NCBI GenBank assembly: GCA_023412215.1
Contig: JAEYNX010000029.1
Coordinates: forward strand, 19,273 to 83,272
Source: Bacillota bacterium
Lineage (GTDB): Bacteria; Bacillota; Clostridia; Oscillospirales; Ruminococcaceae
Reading direction: 5' to 3'
DNA length: 64,000 bases
A program made the position numbers and the translations under genes. A model generated the notes under the pieces. It did not search any database. It was not told the DNA's origin and saw only the letters and a list, made by a program, of their open reading frames with translations. How positions within the stretch are numbered: position 1 is the first letter of the stretch; the number at the start of each line of letters is the position of its first letter. Shown piece by piece: positions 35,393 to 43,775 of this stretch.

Positions 35393-35470
35393 GCCGCATG
35401 CTGTGGGCTTTTCAAGCGAGCTTTGCTCCGCCCGACTGGCAGCGAGTTTAGAAAAAGGCAGGTGCCTCAG
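35393..35470 (+). promoter_or_regulatory. Possible L21 autoregulatory leader
   Basis: The transcribed leader between promoter and rplU is GC-rich with short complementary stretches (CGAGC/GCTCCG, CTGGCAG). In Firmicutes the same position carries the L21 leader RNA. I identify it by position more than by sequence. Confidence 0.35.
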
Positions 35471-35474
35471 TTAG

Positions 35475-35786
35475 ATGTACGCAATTATTGAAACAGGCGG
35501 CAAGCAGTACAAGGTTTCTCAGGGAGACGTTGTATTCATCGAGAAGCTTGACGTTCAGCCTGACGAAACCGTTAAGTTTGATAAGATTATTGCCGTGGCA
35601 AACGACAATGGTGTAACCTTCGGCAACCCCACCGTAAACGGTGCCGTTGTAACCGCTAAGGTTGTAAAGAACGGTAAGGCCAAGAAGATTACGGTATTTA
35701 CCTACAAGTCCAAGAAGAACGAGAAGCGCAAGATGGGCCATAGACAGCCCTATACCAAGGTGCAGATTGAAACAATCACCGCATAA
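35475..35786 (+). CDS. rplU: 50S ribosomal protein L21
   Basis: 103 residues, full length. MYAIIETGGKQYKVSQGD at the start and the RNA-binding C-terminus KRKMGHRQPYTKVQIETI are family hallmarks. First gene of the conserved rplU-prp-rpmA group. Confidence 0.97.
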   Translation: MYAIIETGGKQYKVSQGDVVFIEKLDVQPDETVKFDKIIAVANDNGVTFGNPTVNGAVVTAKVVKNGKAKKITVFTYKSKKNEKRKMGHRQPYTKVQIETITA

Positions 35787-35822
35787 AATGGTTGGATGCT
35801 TAAAGCGGGGCGGTAAAACAGC

Positions 35823-36137
35823 ATGATTACGGCCAGGTTTGCTCAAAAAGACGGCAGGTTTTGTTCCTTTATGGTCTCGGGCCATTCGGGATACGCCGAA
35901 AGCGGCAGCGACATTGTGTGCGCTGCGGTTTCATCCGCCGTGCAGCTTACCGCTAATGCGGTTACCGAGGTAGCGGGCATTAAGGCTACGGTAAAGGTAA
36001 ACGAAGACAATATCTCGCTTACCCTGCCAAATGCCTGCGCAAGCGACGCCTGCGAGCTGCTTATTTCCGCTTTGTATCTTCATCTTACCCTTTTGGCGGA
36101 GGATTATAAGGACGCCATACAGGTGATAACGGAATAA
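35823..36137 (+). CDS. prp: Ribosomal-processing cysteine protease Prp
   Basis: 104 residues, encoded between L21 and L27 as in other Firmicutes. The catalytic pair is His21 in GHSGYAESGSDIVCAAVS and Cys33 in the same block. Prp removes the N-terminal extension of L27, essential in Staphylococcus. The L27 encoded 33 bases downstream carries exactly such an extension, so the pair should work together. Confidence 0.93.
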   Translation: MITARFAQKDGRFCSFMVSGHSGYAESGSDIVCAAVSSAVQLTANAVTEVAGIKATVKVNEDNISLTLPNACASDACELLISALYLHLTLLAEDYKDAIQVITE

Positions 36138-36170
36138 TTCTAAACACACATATACGGAGGTGCAGTACCC

Positions 36171-36455
36171 ATGATTAAAATCAGTATTCAGTTTTTTGCT
36201 CATAAAAAGGGCGTTGGTTCCACCAAGAACGGTCGTGATTCCGAGTCTAAGCGCCTTGGCGTAAAGCGTGCGGACGGCCAGTTCGTGCTTGCGGGCAACA
36301 TCCTTGTTCGTCAGCGCGGCACCCACATCCATCCCGGTGAGAACGTGGGCATCGGTTCGGACGACACACTGTTTGCAAAGGCCGACGGCAAGGTAAAGTT
36401 CGAGCGTCTTGGCAAAGACCGCAAGAAGGTTAGCGTTTACGCTGTAGAGCAATAA
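36171..36455 (+). CDS. rpmA: 50S ribosomal protein L27 with cleavable N-terminus
   Basis: 94 residues. The first residues MIKISIQFFAHKKGVGST include the Prp site after FFA; mature L27 would begin at His or Lys next to the peptidyl-transferase centre. The rest (NGRDSESKRLGVKRADGQ, GTHIHPGENVGIG) is standard L27. AGGAGG-like GGAGG precedes the ATG, and a terminator follows. Confidence 0.97.
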   Translation: MIKISIQFFAHKKGVGSTKNGRDSESKRLGVKRADGQFVLAGNILVRQRGTHIHPGENVGIGSDDTLFAKADGKVKFERLGKDRKKVSVYAVEQ

Positions 36456-36486
36456 GCCAGCCTTCGCGTTTGATTTTTGTTGCAGT

Positions 36487-36518
36487 AAAAATCCCGAGCC
36501 GCTCGCTCGGGATTTTTT
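36487..36518 (+). terminator. Terminator after rpmA
   Basis: AAAAATCCCGAGC / GCTCGGGATTTTTT hairpin with a six-base T-run. Confidence 0.88.
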
Positions 36519-36671
36519 GACTGTTACACTGCCTTTTTGGGAAGAATAGAAGGGCAGCTTTATTTCCCTGTAAATAGCGTAGGGTGTACGGCTTATACTT
36601 ATTTCAATTACGTAATATTTCTTATTGGAATTAGTATTGCGTAAGCGATTGGCACGAGAAGGAGTAACGGG

Positions 36672-37937
36672 ATGTTTATAGACAAGGCGAAAATCAGCAT
36701 AAAGGCGGGCGACGGCGGCAACGGCGCGGTGTCCTTTCACCGCGAGAAATACGTTGCGGCGGGCGGGCCGGACGGCGGTGACGGCGGCAAGGGCGGCGAC
36801 GTGATCTTTGTGGCCGACACCAACCTTTCCACCCTTATCGATTTTAAATATAAAAAGAAATACATCGCCCAAAACGGCCAAAACGGTATGGCGAAACGCT
36901 GCTTTGGCAAAAGCGCTGAAAACCTTGTTATACGGGTGCCGCAGGGCACCATCATCCGCGACGCTCAAACCGGGCGCATTATGGCGGACGTTTCGGGCTC
37001 CGAGCCGGTGACGGTGGCCAAGGGCGGCAAGGGTGGCTGGGGCAACGCACATTTTGCCACCCCCACGCGCCAGATACCGCGTTTTGCCAAAAGCGGTATC
37101 CCGGGCGAAGGCTACGACCTGCTGCTCGAGCTTAAGCTGCTTGCCGACGTCGGGCTGGTGGGCTTCCCCAATGTGGGCAAGTCGACCCTCATCTCGATGG
37201 TGAGCAACGCGAAGCCCGAGATCGCCAACTACCACTTTACCACCCTCATCCCCGTGCTGGGCGTTGTGCGCATAGACGAAGGCAATTCTTACGTAATGGC
37301 CGATATCCCAGGGCTGGTCGAGGGTGCCTCCGAGGGCGTCGGGCTGGGGCATGAGTTTTTGCGCCATGTAGACCGCTGCAGGCTGATTGTGCACATCGTG
37401 GATGTCTCTGGCTCCGAGGGGCGCGACCCGCAGGATGATTTTGAAAAGATCAACTACGAGCTGCGCAACTTCAGCGCGGAGCTTGCAGAGCGCCCGCAGA
37501 TTGTGGTGGCCAACAAGTGCGACATTGCCGAGCCCGAGCAGATAGAAGCATTTAAGCGTTTTGTAGAGGAGCAGGGTTACCCCTTCTTCGCCATCGCCGC
37601 CGCGACGCGTCAGGGCGTGGACGAGCTTAAATACGATGTCGCTGCCCGCTTAAAGGGGCTGCCGCCCATCAAGCGGTACGAGGTGGAGGAAGCGCCGCCC
37701 GAAAAATTCGGTGACAGCAGAAGCTTTGAAATCACCAACAACGACGGCGTGTTTGTGGTGGAGGCCCCGTGGCTTCTTAAGATACTCGTAAGTTGCAACA
37801 TGGAGGATTACGAGTCGCTGCAATACTTCCAGCGCGTGCTGGTGGAGACCGGCATCATCGATAAGCTGGTGGAGATGGGTGTGCGCGAGGGCGACACCGT
37901 AAGTATCTATGACTTTGAATTTGATTATGTAAACTAA
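36672..37937 (+). CDS. obg: Ribosome-associated GTPase Obg/CgtA
   Basis: 421 residues with the three Obg domains: glycine-rich Obg fold (1-158, GAVSFHREKYVAAGGPDGGD), the G domain with GFPNVGKST near 165, DIPGLVEGA near 212 and NKCD near 283, and a C-terminal OCT domain from about 340. It acts in 50S assembly and stress control. Separated from rpmA by a terminator, so it has its own promoter in 36519-36660, a region I cannot resolve further. Mini-III follows 39 bases later. Confidence 0.96.
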   Translation: MFIDKAKISIKAGDGGNGAVSFHREKYVAAGGPDGGDGGKGGDVIFVADTNLSTLIDFKYKKKYIAQNGQNGMAKRCFGKSAENLVIRVPQGTIIRDAQTGRIMADVSGSEPVTVAKGGKGGWGNAHFATPTRQIPRFAKSGIPGEGYDLLLELKLLADVGLVGFPNVGKSTLISMVSNAKPEIANYHFTTLIPVLGVVRIDEGNSYVMADIPGLVEGASEGVGLGHEFLRHVDRCRLIVHIVDVSGSEGRDPQDDFEKINYELRNFSAELAERPQIVVANKCDIAEPEQIEAFKRFVEEQGYPFFAIAAATRQGVDELKYDVAARLKGLPPIKRYEVEEAPPEKFGDSRSFEITNNDGVFVVEAPWLLKILVSCNMEDYESLQYFQRVLVETGIIDKLVEMGVREGDTVSIYDFEFDYVN

Positions 37938-37976
37938 AAGACGGACACAAAAACGATACAACGGGAGGAATACCAT

Positions 37977-38387
37977 ACGAAGTTAAACCTTGAAGAGGCC
38001 TCGAACCCAAAGCTGAAAAGCCCGCTGGCGCTTGCCTTTTTGGGCGACTCGGTTTATGAGCTGCTGGTGCGCGCGCATCTGTCTCAGCAGGGCAGCATGC
38101 CTGCCCATAAGCTGCACGTGCTGGCGGTACAGCTGGTGCGCGCATCCGCGCAGGCACACGCCGCCGAGATTATTGCACAGCAGCTCAGCGAGGAGGAGGC
38201 AGCAATCTTAAAGCGCGGTCGCAACGCCAACAGCACCACGGTACCCAAGAATGCCAACCCCGCCGATTACCGCATGGCGACGGGCTTGGAGGCGTTGTTC
38301 GGCTACTTGTACCTCAAGGGTGAGCAGCAGCGCATTGGCGAACTGTTTGAGATGATCTGGAAGTCGTATTGCGAAGAGAATAAATAG
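37977..38387 (+). CDS. mrnC: Mini-ribonuclease III with apparent ACG start
   Basis: About 136 residues of the Mini-III family, which trims 23S rRNA ends. SPLALAFLGDSVYELLVRAHL holds the catalytic Asp (GD), LKRGRNANS and ALFGYLYLKGEQQR the second acidic site. GGGAGG at 37963-37968 is followed eight bases later by ACG-AAG-TTA-AAC where an ATG is expected; the frame has no ATG, GTG or TTG between the obg stop and the TTG at 38040, which would remove the conserved N-terminal helix. Either ACG is used, or there is a base error or mutation. Family assignment is firm; the start is not. Confidence 0.75.
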   Translation, partial: TKLNLEEASNPKLKSPLALAFLGDSVYELLVRAHLSQQGSMPAHKLHVLAVQLVRASAQAHAAEIIAQQLSEEEAAILKRGRNANSTTVPKNANPADYRMATGLEALFGYLYLKGEQQRIGELFEMIWKSYCEENK

Positions 38388-38388
38388 A

Positions 38389-38433
38389 AGGGCCGCTTCA
38401 CCGGTTTTATTCCGGCAAAGCGGCCTTTTCTTG
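38389..38433 (+). terminator. Terminator after mrnC
   Basis: AAGGGCCGCTT / AAGCGGCCTTTTCTT with an inner CCGG/CCGG stem. Confidence 0.85.
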
Positions 38434-38467
38434 TTATGCAGAACATAATGTCCGTTGCTGATATGGC

Positions 38468-39373
38468 CTATTCCGCAGCGCAGGGGTCCTCGCCGGATAA
38501 GATGAAATGGACCGTTCCGAAGGGGAAGCCGACGGCTATCACAAACGCGTGGGTAAAGCCGGTTAAGCGCTTGTTGCTCTCATATACCTGCGGCTCAAGG
38601 TCCAGCTCTACGGCGAGGGAGTTCGAGGTGTTCACCGCAAACAGACCGTTGTGCAGGTTTAAAAACTCGCCCACCGAGGCCTTGGTATAATCGTCGTTTA
38701 AAGTAAAGCTCTCCTGAGCATAGCGGGAGGCAAAGGCGGTAAACGCCTTGCTTTCCGCTTCAATTGCCGTAAACAGCTGCTCGCTGCCCTTGATGCGCTG
38801 TATGGCGGCCTCTTCACAGTGGTACGCGGTTTCGACCGAAGAGGGGAGCAGCGTAAAGTCGTCGCCGATAAAGCGGATGATATTTTTAAGCAGCAACGAG
38901 ACATAATCCGCATACAGGTCTTTTTTGCTGCCCGCCAGATGAAGCCCGTAAAAATCGCAGATAACCGCACGCACCTCGGAGGCTTTGTTATCCGAAAACT
39001 CATTGTCGGTGACCCTCGTGGCCTCTTTGTAGGCCTTCAGCGCTATGGCAAACTGGCCGTTGGTCATGCTGCCGCTTTCCACCAGCGCCTGTCCCAGCAG
39101 CAGGTAACCGCTTTTCTGCGCAGAGAGCAGCTCGTTTACCTGCTCGGTGGTCATGTACCCAAGCTCCACCGCGAGGTCTCCGATGCGCTTATCGGTATGC
39201 ATCTGCATCTGGTGCAGCCTGTCCACCTGCTCCGCGGTCATATACCCCGCGTTGATAGCCAGCACGCCGAGCTTGATATGTATCTTTTGCTGCAGCTCAA
39301 GCGCCGCCGAGAGCTGCTGTGGGGTTACCAAATGGTTGTTCAGCAGATAGTTGCCGAAAAACTGTGTAAACAT
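38468..39373 (-). CDS. Four-repeat MshEN / CheX-like phosphatase fusion
   Basis: 301 residues. The N-terminal 115 residues are four 24-residue motifs at 5-28, 34-57, 63-86 and 92-115, each separated by exactly five residues: FFGNYLLNNHLVTPQQL.., KLGVLAINAGYMTAEQV.., RIGDLAVELGYMTTEQV.., LLGQALVESGSMTNGQF... This is the spacing and the LG...G...Q pattern of MshEN c-di-GMP-binding domains. The remainder resembles CheX/CheC phosphatases, with SVGEFLNLHNG (Glu and Asn of the ExxN motif) and a final beta strand VIAVGFPFGTVHFILSG. The next gene downstream of the promoter order is a CheY-like regulator, the natural substrate. Confidence 0.7.
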   Translation of the reverse strand: MFTQFFGNYLLNNHLVTPQQLSAALELQQKIHIKLGVLAINAGYMTAEQVDRLHQMQMHTDKRIGDLAVELGYMTTEQVNELLSAQKSGYLLLGQALVESGSMTNGQFAIALKAYKEATRVTDNEFSDNKASEVRAVICDFYGLHLAGSKKDLYADYVSLLLKNIIRFIGDDFTLLPSSVETAYHCEEAAIQRIKGSEQLFTAIEAESKAFTAFASRYAQESFTLNDDYTKASVGEFLNLHNGLFAVNTSNSLAVELDLEPQVYESNKRLTGFTHAFVIAVGFPFGTVHFILSGEDPCAAE

Positions 39374-39394
39374 CGTTTTTCTCCCACCCCGAGA

Positions 39395-39772
39395 TTATTT
39401 GCCGTTTAAGAGATTGCTAACAATCTTGAGCACCTGCTCGTCCTCCACCGGCTTTTGCAGAAAATCGTACACCCCAAAGTCTACGGCTTCTTTCAGGTGG
39501 CTCTGCGTGCCTACCGAAGAAGCCATCACCACCTTGGCATTGGGGTTAATCGCGTGAATCTCTTTTAGTGCCTCAAGGCCGGTCTTTTTGGGCATAATGA
39601 TATCCATAAAAACAATGTCCGGCTGTTGCTCGCCGTATATTCTAACGGCTTCTTCTCCGTCTACGGCCTCCAGCAGGATGCCAAAGCCGATTTTGGCAAG
39701 CAAATTTCTGAACTTCTTTCTTACCAAAATGGAATCATCGCATACAAGGGCCTTCATTTTCGTGATTTCCAT
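39395..39772 (-). CDS. CheY-like stand-alone response regulator
   Basis: 125 residues, a single receiver domain. Acidic pocket DD near 14, phosphorylation site in IVFMDIIMP near 56, Ser in VMASS near 85 and Lys in LQKPVED near 107 are present. No output domain. It is upstream of, and 21 bases from, the MshEN-CheX gene, so the two are co-transcribed. An alternative ATG five codons later (complement 39755-39757) would give the more usual MKALVCDDS opening. Confidence 0.9.
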   Translation of the reverse strand: MEITKMKALVCDDSILVRKKFRNLLAKIGFGILLEAVDGEEAVRIYGEQQPDIVFMDIIMPKKTGLEALKEIHAINPNAKVVMASSVGTQSHLKEAVDFGVYDFLQKPVEDEQVLKIVSNLLNGK

Positions 39773-39816
39773 AGGTGTTTGCTCGCTCTCTTTCCGTCAG
39801 TTTCAATTCCCTTCAC

Positions 39817-39862
39817 TTTCACCTATTATTCTACACCAGATTAACAGATTTTTCAACAAGAA
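39817..39862 (-). promoter_or_regulatory. Promoter of the CheY/MshEN-CheX pair
   Basis: TTGAAA and TAGAAT spaced by 17 bases on the minus strand, about 60 bases before the regulator's start. Confidence 0.5.
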
Positions 39863-39965
39863 GTCGCTGGAAAATGGCATTATTGCGCGAGAAATCAACG
39901 CTGCAAACCAACAACCCTTTTACTGGAAACACGTCTACCGCGCGGCTTTGCAGAGCATTTTTGCC

Positions 39966-39994
39966 TTGACAACAAATTCATAGTGTAGTAACAT
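39966..39994 (+). promoter_or_regulatory. Promoter ahead of a promoter-proximal terminator
   Basis: TTGACA and TAACAT spaced by 17 bases; predicted start near 40001. Confidence 0.6.
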
Positions 39995-40004
39995 AAAAAG
40001 GGTG

Positions 40005-40045
40005 GCAAAGGCGCTCTCTTTTTTTGGGTGCCTTTGCGCTTTTTT
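40005..40045 (+). terminator. Terminator directly after a promoter, upstream of aspS
   Basis: GCAAAGGC / GCCTTTGC stem with a 17-base loop followed by six T. It begins about five bases after the predicted transcription start, so it would release an RNA of only about 45 bases or act as an attenuator for the aspS operon. The rest of 40046-40217 shows no further structure I can name. Confidence 0.7.
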
Positions 40046-40217
40046 GTAAAACTTCGGCGCTTTTGTACACTAAAATAGCAATGGGGTAGCGTAATTTTTA
40101 ATGGCGGTTCACTTTTGCTTAAAATTGTTGGCCTGCGAGATTGCAGGTGAAACTAAAATATATTATTATTAAATTTGGCTTTATCATCATACAAGCTTGC
40201 GAGAGGGTAGTGAAACA

Positions 40218-41966
40218 ATGATTTCGGTAAACAGGTATCGAACACACACATGCGGCGAATTGGGAGAGAAGGACATTGGCAGTAACGTTTCGGTGGCGGG
40301 ATGGGTAGCAAATATCCGCGACCACGGCGGTATCCTGTTTTTAGACCTGCGCGACCAATACGGCGTTGTTCAGGTGGTTATAAAAAATGACGCGATGCTG
40401 GAGAATGTCACCAAGGAATGTACCGTAACCATCAGCGGGCCGGTTATTAGGCGCGATGAAGATACCTACAACCCCAAGATCGCCACCGGCACCATCGAGG
40501 TTGTGGCTGAGCGCTTGGAGGTACTGGGCAAGGCGCTTTCCATGCTCCCCTTTGAGGTGGACGCCTCCAAAGAAACCAAGGAGGAGCTGCGCCTTAAATA
40601 CCGCTACCTCGACCTGCGAAACCCCAAGGTTCATGATAATATCGTCAAGCGTTCCAATATCATTTCGTTTTTGCGCGGCAAGATGACCGAAATGGGCTTT
40701 TTAGAGATACAAACCCCCATCCTCACGGCCTCGTCGCCCGAGGGTGCGCGCGATTACTTAATCCCAAGCCGTAAGCATCAGGGCCAGTTCTACGCGCTGC
40801 CGCAAGCGCCGCAGCTCTTTAAGCAGCTGCTCATGGTGTCGGGCTTTGACCGTTACTTCCAGATTGCTCCCTGCTTCCGCGACGAGGATGCAAGGGCCGA
40901 CCGCTCGCCCGGCGAGTTTTATCAGCTCGATTTTGAGATGGCCTTCGCGACGCAGGAGGATGTCTTCGCAATTGCCGAAGAGGTGCTTTACGCCACCTTT
41001 GCGAAGTTCACCGATAAAAAGGTATACGAGCCGCCCTTCCCGCGCATCACCTATGCGGACGCGATGCTCAAATACGGCAGCGATAAGCCCGATCTGCGCA
41101 ACCCGCTGCAGATTATCGATATCAGCGACATGTTTGTTGAGAGCGACTTTGCCCCCTTCCGAGGCAAGACCGTTCGCGCCGTCAATGTAGAAAACTGCGG
41201 GTCGCAGCCGAAGAGCTTTTTTGAGAACATGCTCAACTTCGCGCTCTCCATCGGCATGAAGGGCCTCGGCTATATCAAGGTGGACGACGAGATGAACTAC
41301 CTCGGTCCCATCAATAAATTCTTAAGTGAAGCGCAGCGCGAGGAGCTGAAAACGCGCGCGGGGTTAAAGCCCGGGTGTGTGCTGTTCTTTATTGCCGATA
41401 CGAAAAACGAGGCGCCCAAGCTTGCGGGGCAGATACGCACCGAGCTTGGCAGCCGTTTAAACCTTATCGATAAAGAATCCTTCCGCATGTGCTTTGTGGT
41501 GGATTTCCCGATGTTCGAGCTCGATGAGGAGACCGGTGAGCCGGCCTTTACCCATAACCCGTTTTCGATGCCGCAGGGCGGTTTAGACGCCCTTAACAAC
41601 AAGAACCCGCTCGACGTGCTCGCCTACCAGTACGACATCGTGTGCAACGGCGTGGAGCTTTCCTCCGGCGCTGTGCGAAACCACGATCTGGATATCATGG
41701 TAAAGGCGTTCGAAATCGCGGGCTATACCGAGGAGACCATCAAAGAGAAGTTTTCGAGCCTTTATACCGCGTTTAAATACGGCGCGCCGCCCCACGCGGG
41801 CATGGCGCCCGGTGTCGACCGCATGGTGATGCTGATTACGGAGGAGGAGAACATCCGCGAGGTTATCGCGTTCCCTATGAACAGCAACGCGCAGGACCTG
41901 ATGATGGGCTCCCCCTGCGAGGTAACCGAAAAACAGCTTCGCGAGGTGCATATCAAGCTTCGCTAG
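40218..41966 (+). CDS. aspS: Aspartyl-tRNA synthetase, probably non-discriminating
   Basis: 582 residues, bacterial type with the GAD insertion. Anticodon-binding OB fold at 1-110, class II motif 2 in FRDEDARADRSPGEFYQLDFEM near 222, insertion domain 290-420, motif 3 GMAPGVDRMVML near 535. The OB fold reads RDHGGILFLDLRD; His at this place, rather than the Leu of E. coli AspRS, is linked to non-discriminating enzymes that also charge tRNA-Asn. Together with gatCAB directly downstream this supports indirect Asn-tRNA formation. I start at the ATG at 40218 after GAGAGGG. Confidence 0.94.
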   Translation: MISVNRYRTHTCGELGEKDIGSNVSVAGWVANIRDHGGILFLDLRDQYGVVQVVIKNDAMLENVTKECTVTISGPVIRRDEDTYNPKIATGTIEVVAERLEVLGKALSMLPFEVDASKETKEELRLKYRYLDLRNPKVHDNIVKRSNIISFLRGKMTEMGFLEIQTPILTASSPEGARDYLIPSRKHQGQFYALPQAPQLFKQLLMVSGFDRYFQIAPCFRDEDARADRSPGEFYQLDFEMAFATQEDVFAIAEEVLYATFAKFTDKKVYEPPFPRITYADAMLKYGSDKPDLRNPLQIIDISDMFVESDFAPFRGKTVRAVNVENCGSQPKSFFENMLNFALSIGMKGLGYIKVDDEMNYLGPINKFLSEAQREELKTRAGLKPGCVLFFIADTKNEAPKLAGQIRTELGSRLNLIDKESFRMCFVVDFPMFELDEETGEPAFTHNPFSMPQGGLDALNNKNPLDVLAYQYDIVCNGVELSSGAVRNHDLDIMVKAFEIAGYTEETIKEKFSSLYTAFKYGAPPHAGMAPGVDRMVMLITEEENIREVIAFPMNSNAQDLMMGSPCEVTEKQLREVHIKLR

Positions 41967-41986
41967 GCTGAGAAGGAGATAAAGCT

Positions 41987-42268
41987 ATGGCAGTAACCAA
42001 AGAAGAGATTCTCGACATCGCGCTGCTCTCCAAGCTGTGGGTGGCCGAGGAGGAGCTGGACAAGCTTACCGAGGACATGGCAGGCATTATCGCGTTCGCC
42101 GACACTATTAATGCCGTAGGCGAATCTGCCGAGGAGTTTGACAATATCAATAACCTTTCCAACGTGTTCAGGGAGGATACGGTAGTGCCTTCCTGCGACC
42201 GCGCGCTCATCCTAAAGAACGTAAACGGCGGCGAAAACGGTTATTTCCCCGTAAAAAAGCGTATGTAG
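41987..42268 (+). CDS. gatC: Asp/Glu-tRNA amidotransferase subunit C
   Basis: 93 residues. Small helical subunit that wraps GatA and GatB; family block KLWVAEEELDKLTEDMAGIIAFADTI is at 18-43 (shown here in fragments: EELDKLTEDM, IIAFADTINA). The C-terminal segment VFREDTVVPSCDRALILKN is also typical. AAGGAG is eight bases before the ATG. Second gene of aspS-gatC-gatA-gatB. Confidence 0.92.
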   Translation: MAVTKEEILDIALLSKLWVAEEELDKLTEDMAGIIAFADTINAVGESAEEFDNINNLSNVFREDTVVPSCDRALILKNVNGGENGYFPVKKRM

Positions 42269-42299
42269 CCGTTGCATCTTTTATCGGAAAGGGTTGGTT

Positions 42300-43775
42300 A
42301 TGAAAATGCAGAGAAATGAAAGCAGGATACGCCGTCTGCACGAGCTCTTAACAAAAAAGGAGCTTTCGTGCACCGAGCTTACTCAAAAATATATCGATAA
42401 GATTGAGTCGGATAACGCAAAGCTGAATGCCTATGTCAATAAAACCCCCGCACGGGCGCTGGCAGCTGCCGCGGCAGTGGATAAAAAACTTCAGGCCGGC
42501 GGGCAAATCTCGCCGCTCGAAGGCATTCCCATGACGCTTAAGGACAACATCTCGACAGATGGCATTGAAACCACCTGCTGCTCGAATATCTTAAAGAGCT
42601 ATGTGCCCATCTACGACGCGACGGTATGGAAGACGCTCAAAGGCCAGAACTCTGTGCTGCTGGGTAAAACCAACATGGATGAGTTCGCGATGGGCTCCTC
42701 CTGCGAGACTTCCTGCTTCGGCGGCGCGCTCAACCCGCACAATCAGGCGCATGTTGCGGGCGGCAGCTCGGGCGGTGTTGCGTCCGCGGTGGGCGGCAAC
42801 CTTGCCGTTTTCGGGCTTGGCTCCGATACGGGCGGTTCCATCCGCCAGCCCGCGAGCTTTTGCGGTCTTGTAGGCTTAAAGCCGAGCTATGGCGCCGTTT
42901 CGCGCTATGGCCTTATCGCCTACGCCTCCAGCCTCGACCAGATCGGCCCCATCACCTCCACCGTAGAGGACGCGGCGCTGGTGTTCGACGCCATCTCGGG
43001 CAAGGATGAGATGGACTCCACCTCCAGTGGCGCCAGGGAAACCACGGCGGATAAGCTTAGCGGCGACATCAGGAGCATGCGCATCGGCGTTGCGCGCGAG
43101 TATTTCGACGGCATCCGTGACGATGTAAAGCTAGCGCTGGAGAACGCCGTTAAAACCTACGAGCGCATGGGCGCCGAGATCGTTTACTTTAACCTGCCTA
43201 TTCTGAAGTACGCCCTGCCGGTGTATTATATTCTGGCCTGCGCGGAGGCTTCCTCCAACCTTGGCCGCTACGACGGCATCCGTTACGGCTACCGCGCCCA
43301 GAGCTACAACTCGGTGCACGAGATGATCTGCAAAACCCGCAGCGAGGGCTTCGGCGCCGAGGTAAAGCGCCGCATTCTACTCGGTACCTATGTGCTGAGC
43401 TCGGGCTACTACGACGCCTACTACAAGAAGGCGCAGAACCTGCGCGGCAGCATCGTCAAGGCGTTCCGCAGCGCGTTTGAGGCCTGTGATGTCATCCTCG
43501 CGCCCACCGTGCCCATGACGGCGTTTGAGCTCAACTTCACCTCAAAGGATCAGGTAGAAACCTACCTCACCGATATCTGTACCGTGCCCATCAATATCGC
43601 GGGGCTGCCCGCCGTTTCCATCCCCTGCGGCTTCGACGCCAAGGGTCTGCCCATTGGCATGCAGCTTATCGGCAACACCTTCTGCGAAAGCACGATCCTT
43701 CGGGCCGCTTATCACTTTGAAAGCGAGAAGTGCGCCGAAATCTATAAGGATTTGGATTTGGGGGTAAGGCTATGA
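42300..43775 (+). CDS. gatA: Asp/Glu-tRNA amidotransferase subunit A
   Basis: 491 residues, amidase-signature family. Releases ammonia from glutamine for transamidation. The Ser-cisSer-Lys triad is visible in MTLKDNIS (Lys near 77) and GGSSGGVASAVGGN with DTGGSIRQPASFCG (Ser residues near 153 and 177). Full length. I use the ATG at 42300 behind GGAAAGGG rather than a TTG two codons earlier. Overlaps gatB by four bases (ATGA). Confidence 0.96.
   Translation: MKMQRNESRIRRLHELLTKKELSCTELTQKYIDKIESDNAKLNAYVNKTPARALAAAAAVDKKLQAGGQISPLEGIPMTLKDNISTDGIETTCCSNILKSYVPIYDATVWKTLKGQNSVLLGKTNMDEFAMGSSCETSCFGGALNPHNQAHVAGGSSGGVASAVGGNLAVFGLGSDTGGSIRQPASFCGLVGLKPSYGAVSRYGLIAYASSLDQIGPITSTVEDAALVFDAISGKDEMDSTSSGARETTADKLSGDIRSMRIGVAREYFDGIRDDVKLALENAVKTYERMGAEIVYFNLPILKYALPVYYILACAEASSNLGRYDGIRYGYRAQSYNSVHEMICKTRSEGFGAEVKRRILLGTYVLSSGYYDAYYKKAQNLRGSIVKAFRSAFEACDVILAPTVPMTAFELNFTSKDQVETYLTDICTVPINIAGLPAVSIPCGFDAKGLPIGMQLIGNTFCESTILRAAYHFESEKCAEIYKDLDLGVRL

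Noticed and set aside
40001..40046. T-box element before aspS
   Set aside because: AGGGTGGCA resembles the T-box core, but the promoter lies immediately upstream, so there is no room for the specifier stem, and the ACCGCG part is absent.
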